A stretch of DNA of 64,000 nucleotides, from assembly GCF_016107655.1 (NCBI RefSeq), contig NZ_JABASX010000005.1, positions 124,001 to 188,000 on the forward strand, read 5' to 3'. Origin of the DNA: Brevibacterium antiquum (lineage in GTDB: Bacteria; Actinomycetota; Actinomycetes; Actinomycetales; Brevibacteriaceae). Position 1 is the stretch's first letter, and every line of letters starts with the position of its first letter. Shown one piece after another: positions 63,656 through 64,000 of this stretch. The notes under the pieces were generated by a model. The model saw only the letters and a list, made by a program, of their open reading frames with translations. It was not told the origin of the DNA and ran no database searches. The position numbers were made by a program, and so were the translations under genes.

Positions 63656-64000
63656 TCAATCGATCTTGCCGATGGGTTCGCGTTTCTCGGCCTGGAACTG
63701 GTCCTCGGCACGGCCACGTGCCCAATAGGCTGAGATCGACAAGGACTCCCGCGGAACATCGTGTTCCTTAAGGGCCTTGCGGATCGTCTTGATCGTCTCC
63801 CGCTCACCGTGGGCGAAGACCTGCGGGATGTCCTCCGGCCAGTCGAGACCGCGGACTGCTGCGATGAGCTCATCGTCGTTGTCGACCCAGGTCACGGTGA
63901 TGCCGTCCGGTGTCTCGGGCAGCAGTCGGTCTGCCTCATCCGGGACGGCGGCGATGACGAGGCCTCTCGCCTCGGCGTCCATGGCCTCAAGCGCTGTGCT
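63656..64000 (-). CDS. Siderophore-interacting protein (partial)
   Basis: The C-terminal about 114 residues of a protein continuing past the right edge. The region contains a Rossmann-like segment (LVIAAVPDEADRLLPE), PQVFAHGERETIKTIRK and the family ending ISAYWARGRAEDQFQAEKRE. These are typical of ViuB/SIP ferric-siderophore reductases, which release iron with NAD(P)H and FAD. The N-terminal FAD domain lies outside the window. Confidence 0.85.
   Translation of the reverse strand, partial: STALEAMDAEARGLVIAAVPDEADRLLPETPDGITVTWVDNDDELIAAVRGLDWPEDIPQVFAHGERETIKTIRKALKEHDVPRESLSISAYWARGRAEDQFQAEKREPIGKID

Overview
The window is a contiguous piece of a high-GC Gram-positive (Actinomycetota) chromosome. 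Signs of this are the class Ib nrdHIEF operon with tandem NrdR boxes, an SdhB with Asp in the [2Fe-2S] motif, a mycothiol-type DinB enzyme, many GTG starts, and AcoR-type regulation without a sigma-54 domain. Gene content (cyclohexanone-monooxygenase family enzyme, YcsG/PxpA/KipI-KipA cluster, PuuP-like permease) would fit Brevibacterium or a close relative. This is a guess from gene content, not from a marker gene.

Layout. 1-2142: minus-strand MoxR/DUF58 operon running off the left edge. 2143-6787: nrdHIEF, preceded by a 620-bp region with two NrdR boxes exactly 31 bp apart and five TGTGGA (DnaA-box-like) sites, and interrupted by two strong hairpins between nrdE and nrdF. 7085-10213: aromatic-acid-exporter-like protein, an unrecognised 54-codon gene, D,D-carboxypeptidase. 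10482-13881: sdhCDAB. 14198-19522: manC, M20 amidohydrolase, BMP-type lipoprotein and adenosine deaminase (nucleoside scavenging). 19559-22979: flavin monooxygenase, lipoprotein, GNAT, MarR. 23175-25259: sucCD. 25518-35138: threonine aldolase, Usp, rRNA-methyltransferase-like protein, two-component system, small membrane proteins, UvrA-like ABC protein, PadR/membrane pair.

35241-41999 is an accessory region: hotdog thioesterase, an AcoR-like activator lacking its ATPase core, a Baeyer-Villiger monooxygenase and two paralogous short-chain dehydrogenases. The dehydrogenases could oxidise a secondary alcohol to a ketone, which the monooxygenase would turn into an ester or lactone. It ends in the C-terminal remnant of a TetR-like regulator. 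41957-45757: PuuP-like permease, nitrilase-superfamily amidohydrolase and divergent GntR regulator. 46535-54248: peroxiredoxin, then a translationally coupled 5-oxoproline-type cluster (NRAMP-like permease, PxpA, DUF1445, fused PxpB-PxpC, biotin carboxylase-BCCP) with a divergent GntR regulator.

54396-64000: small zinc-ribbon-like protein, tRNA-Lys, GroES-like and DUF3618 proteins, a blasticidin-S-deaminase-like/ASCH fusion, two surface or membrane proteins, tRNA-His, Ohr, a PfkB kinase/DapA-family aldolase pair, a broken LPXTG-anchored protein and a partial siderophore-interacting protein. The most novel-looking items are the deaminase-ASCH fusion (55601-56341), the split urea-carboxylase-like arrangement in the 5-oxoproline cluster, the nrd regulatory region, and the ATPase-less AcoR-like regulator with its monooxygenase cluster.
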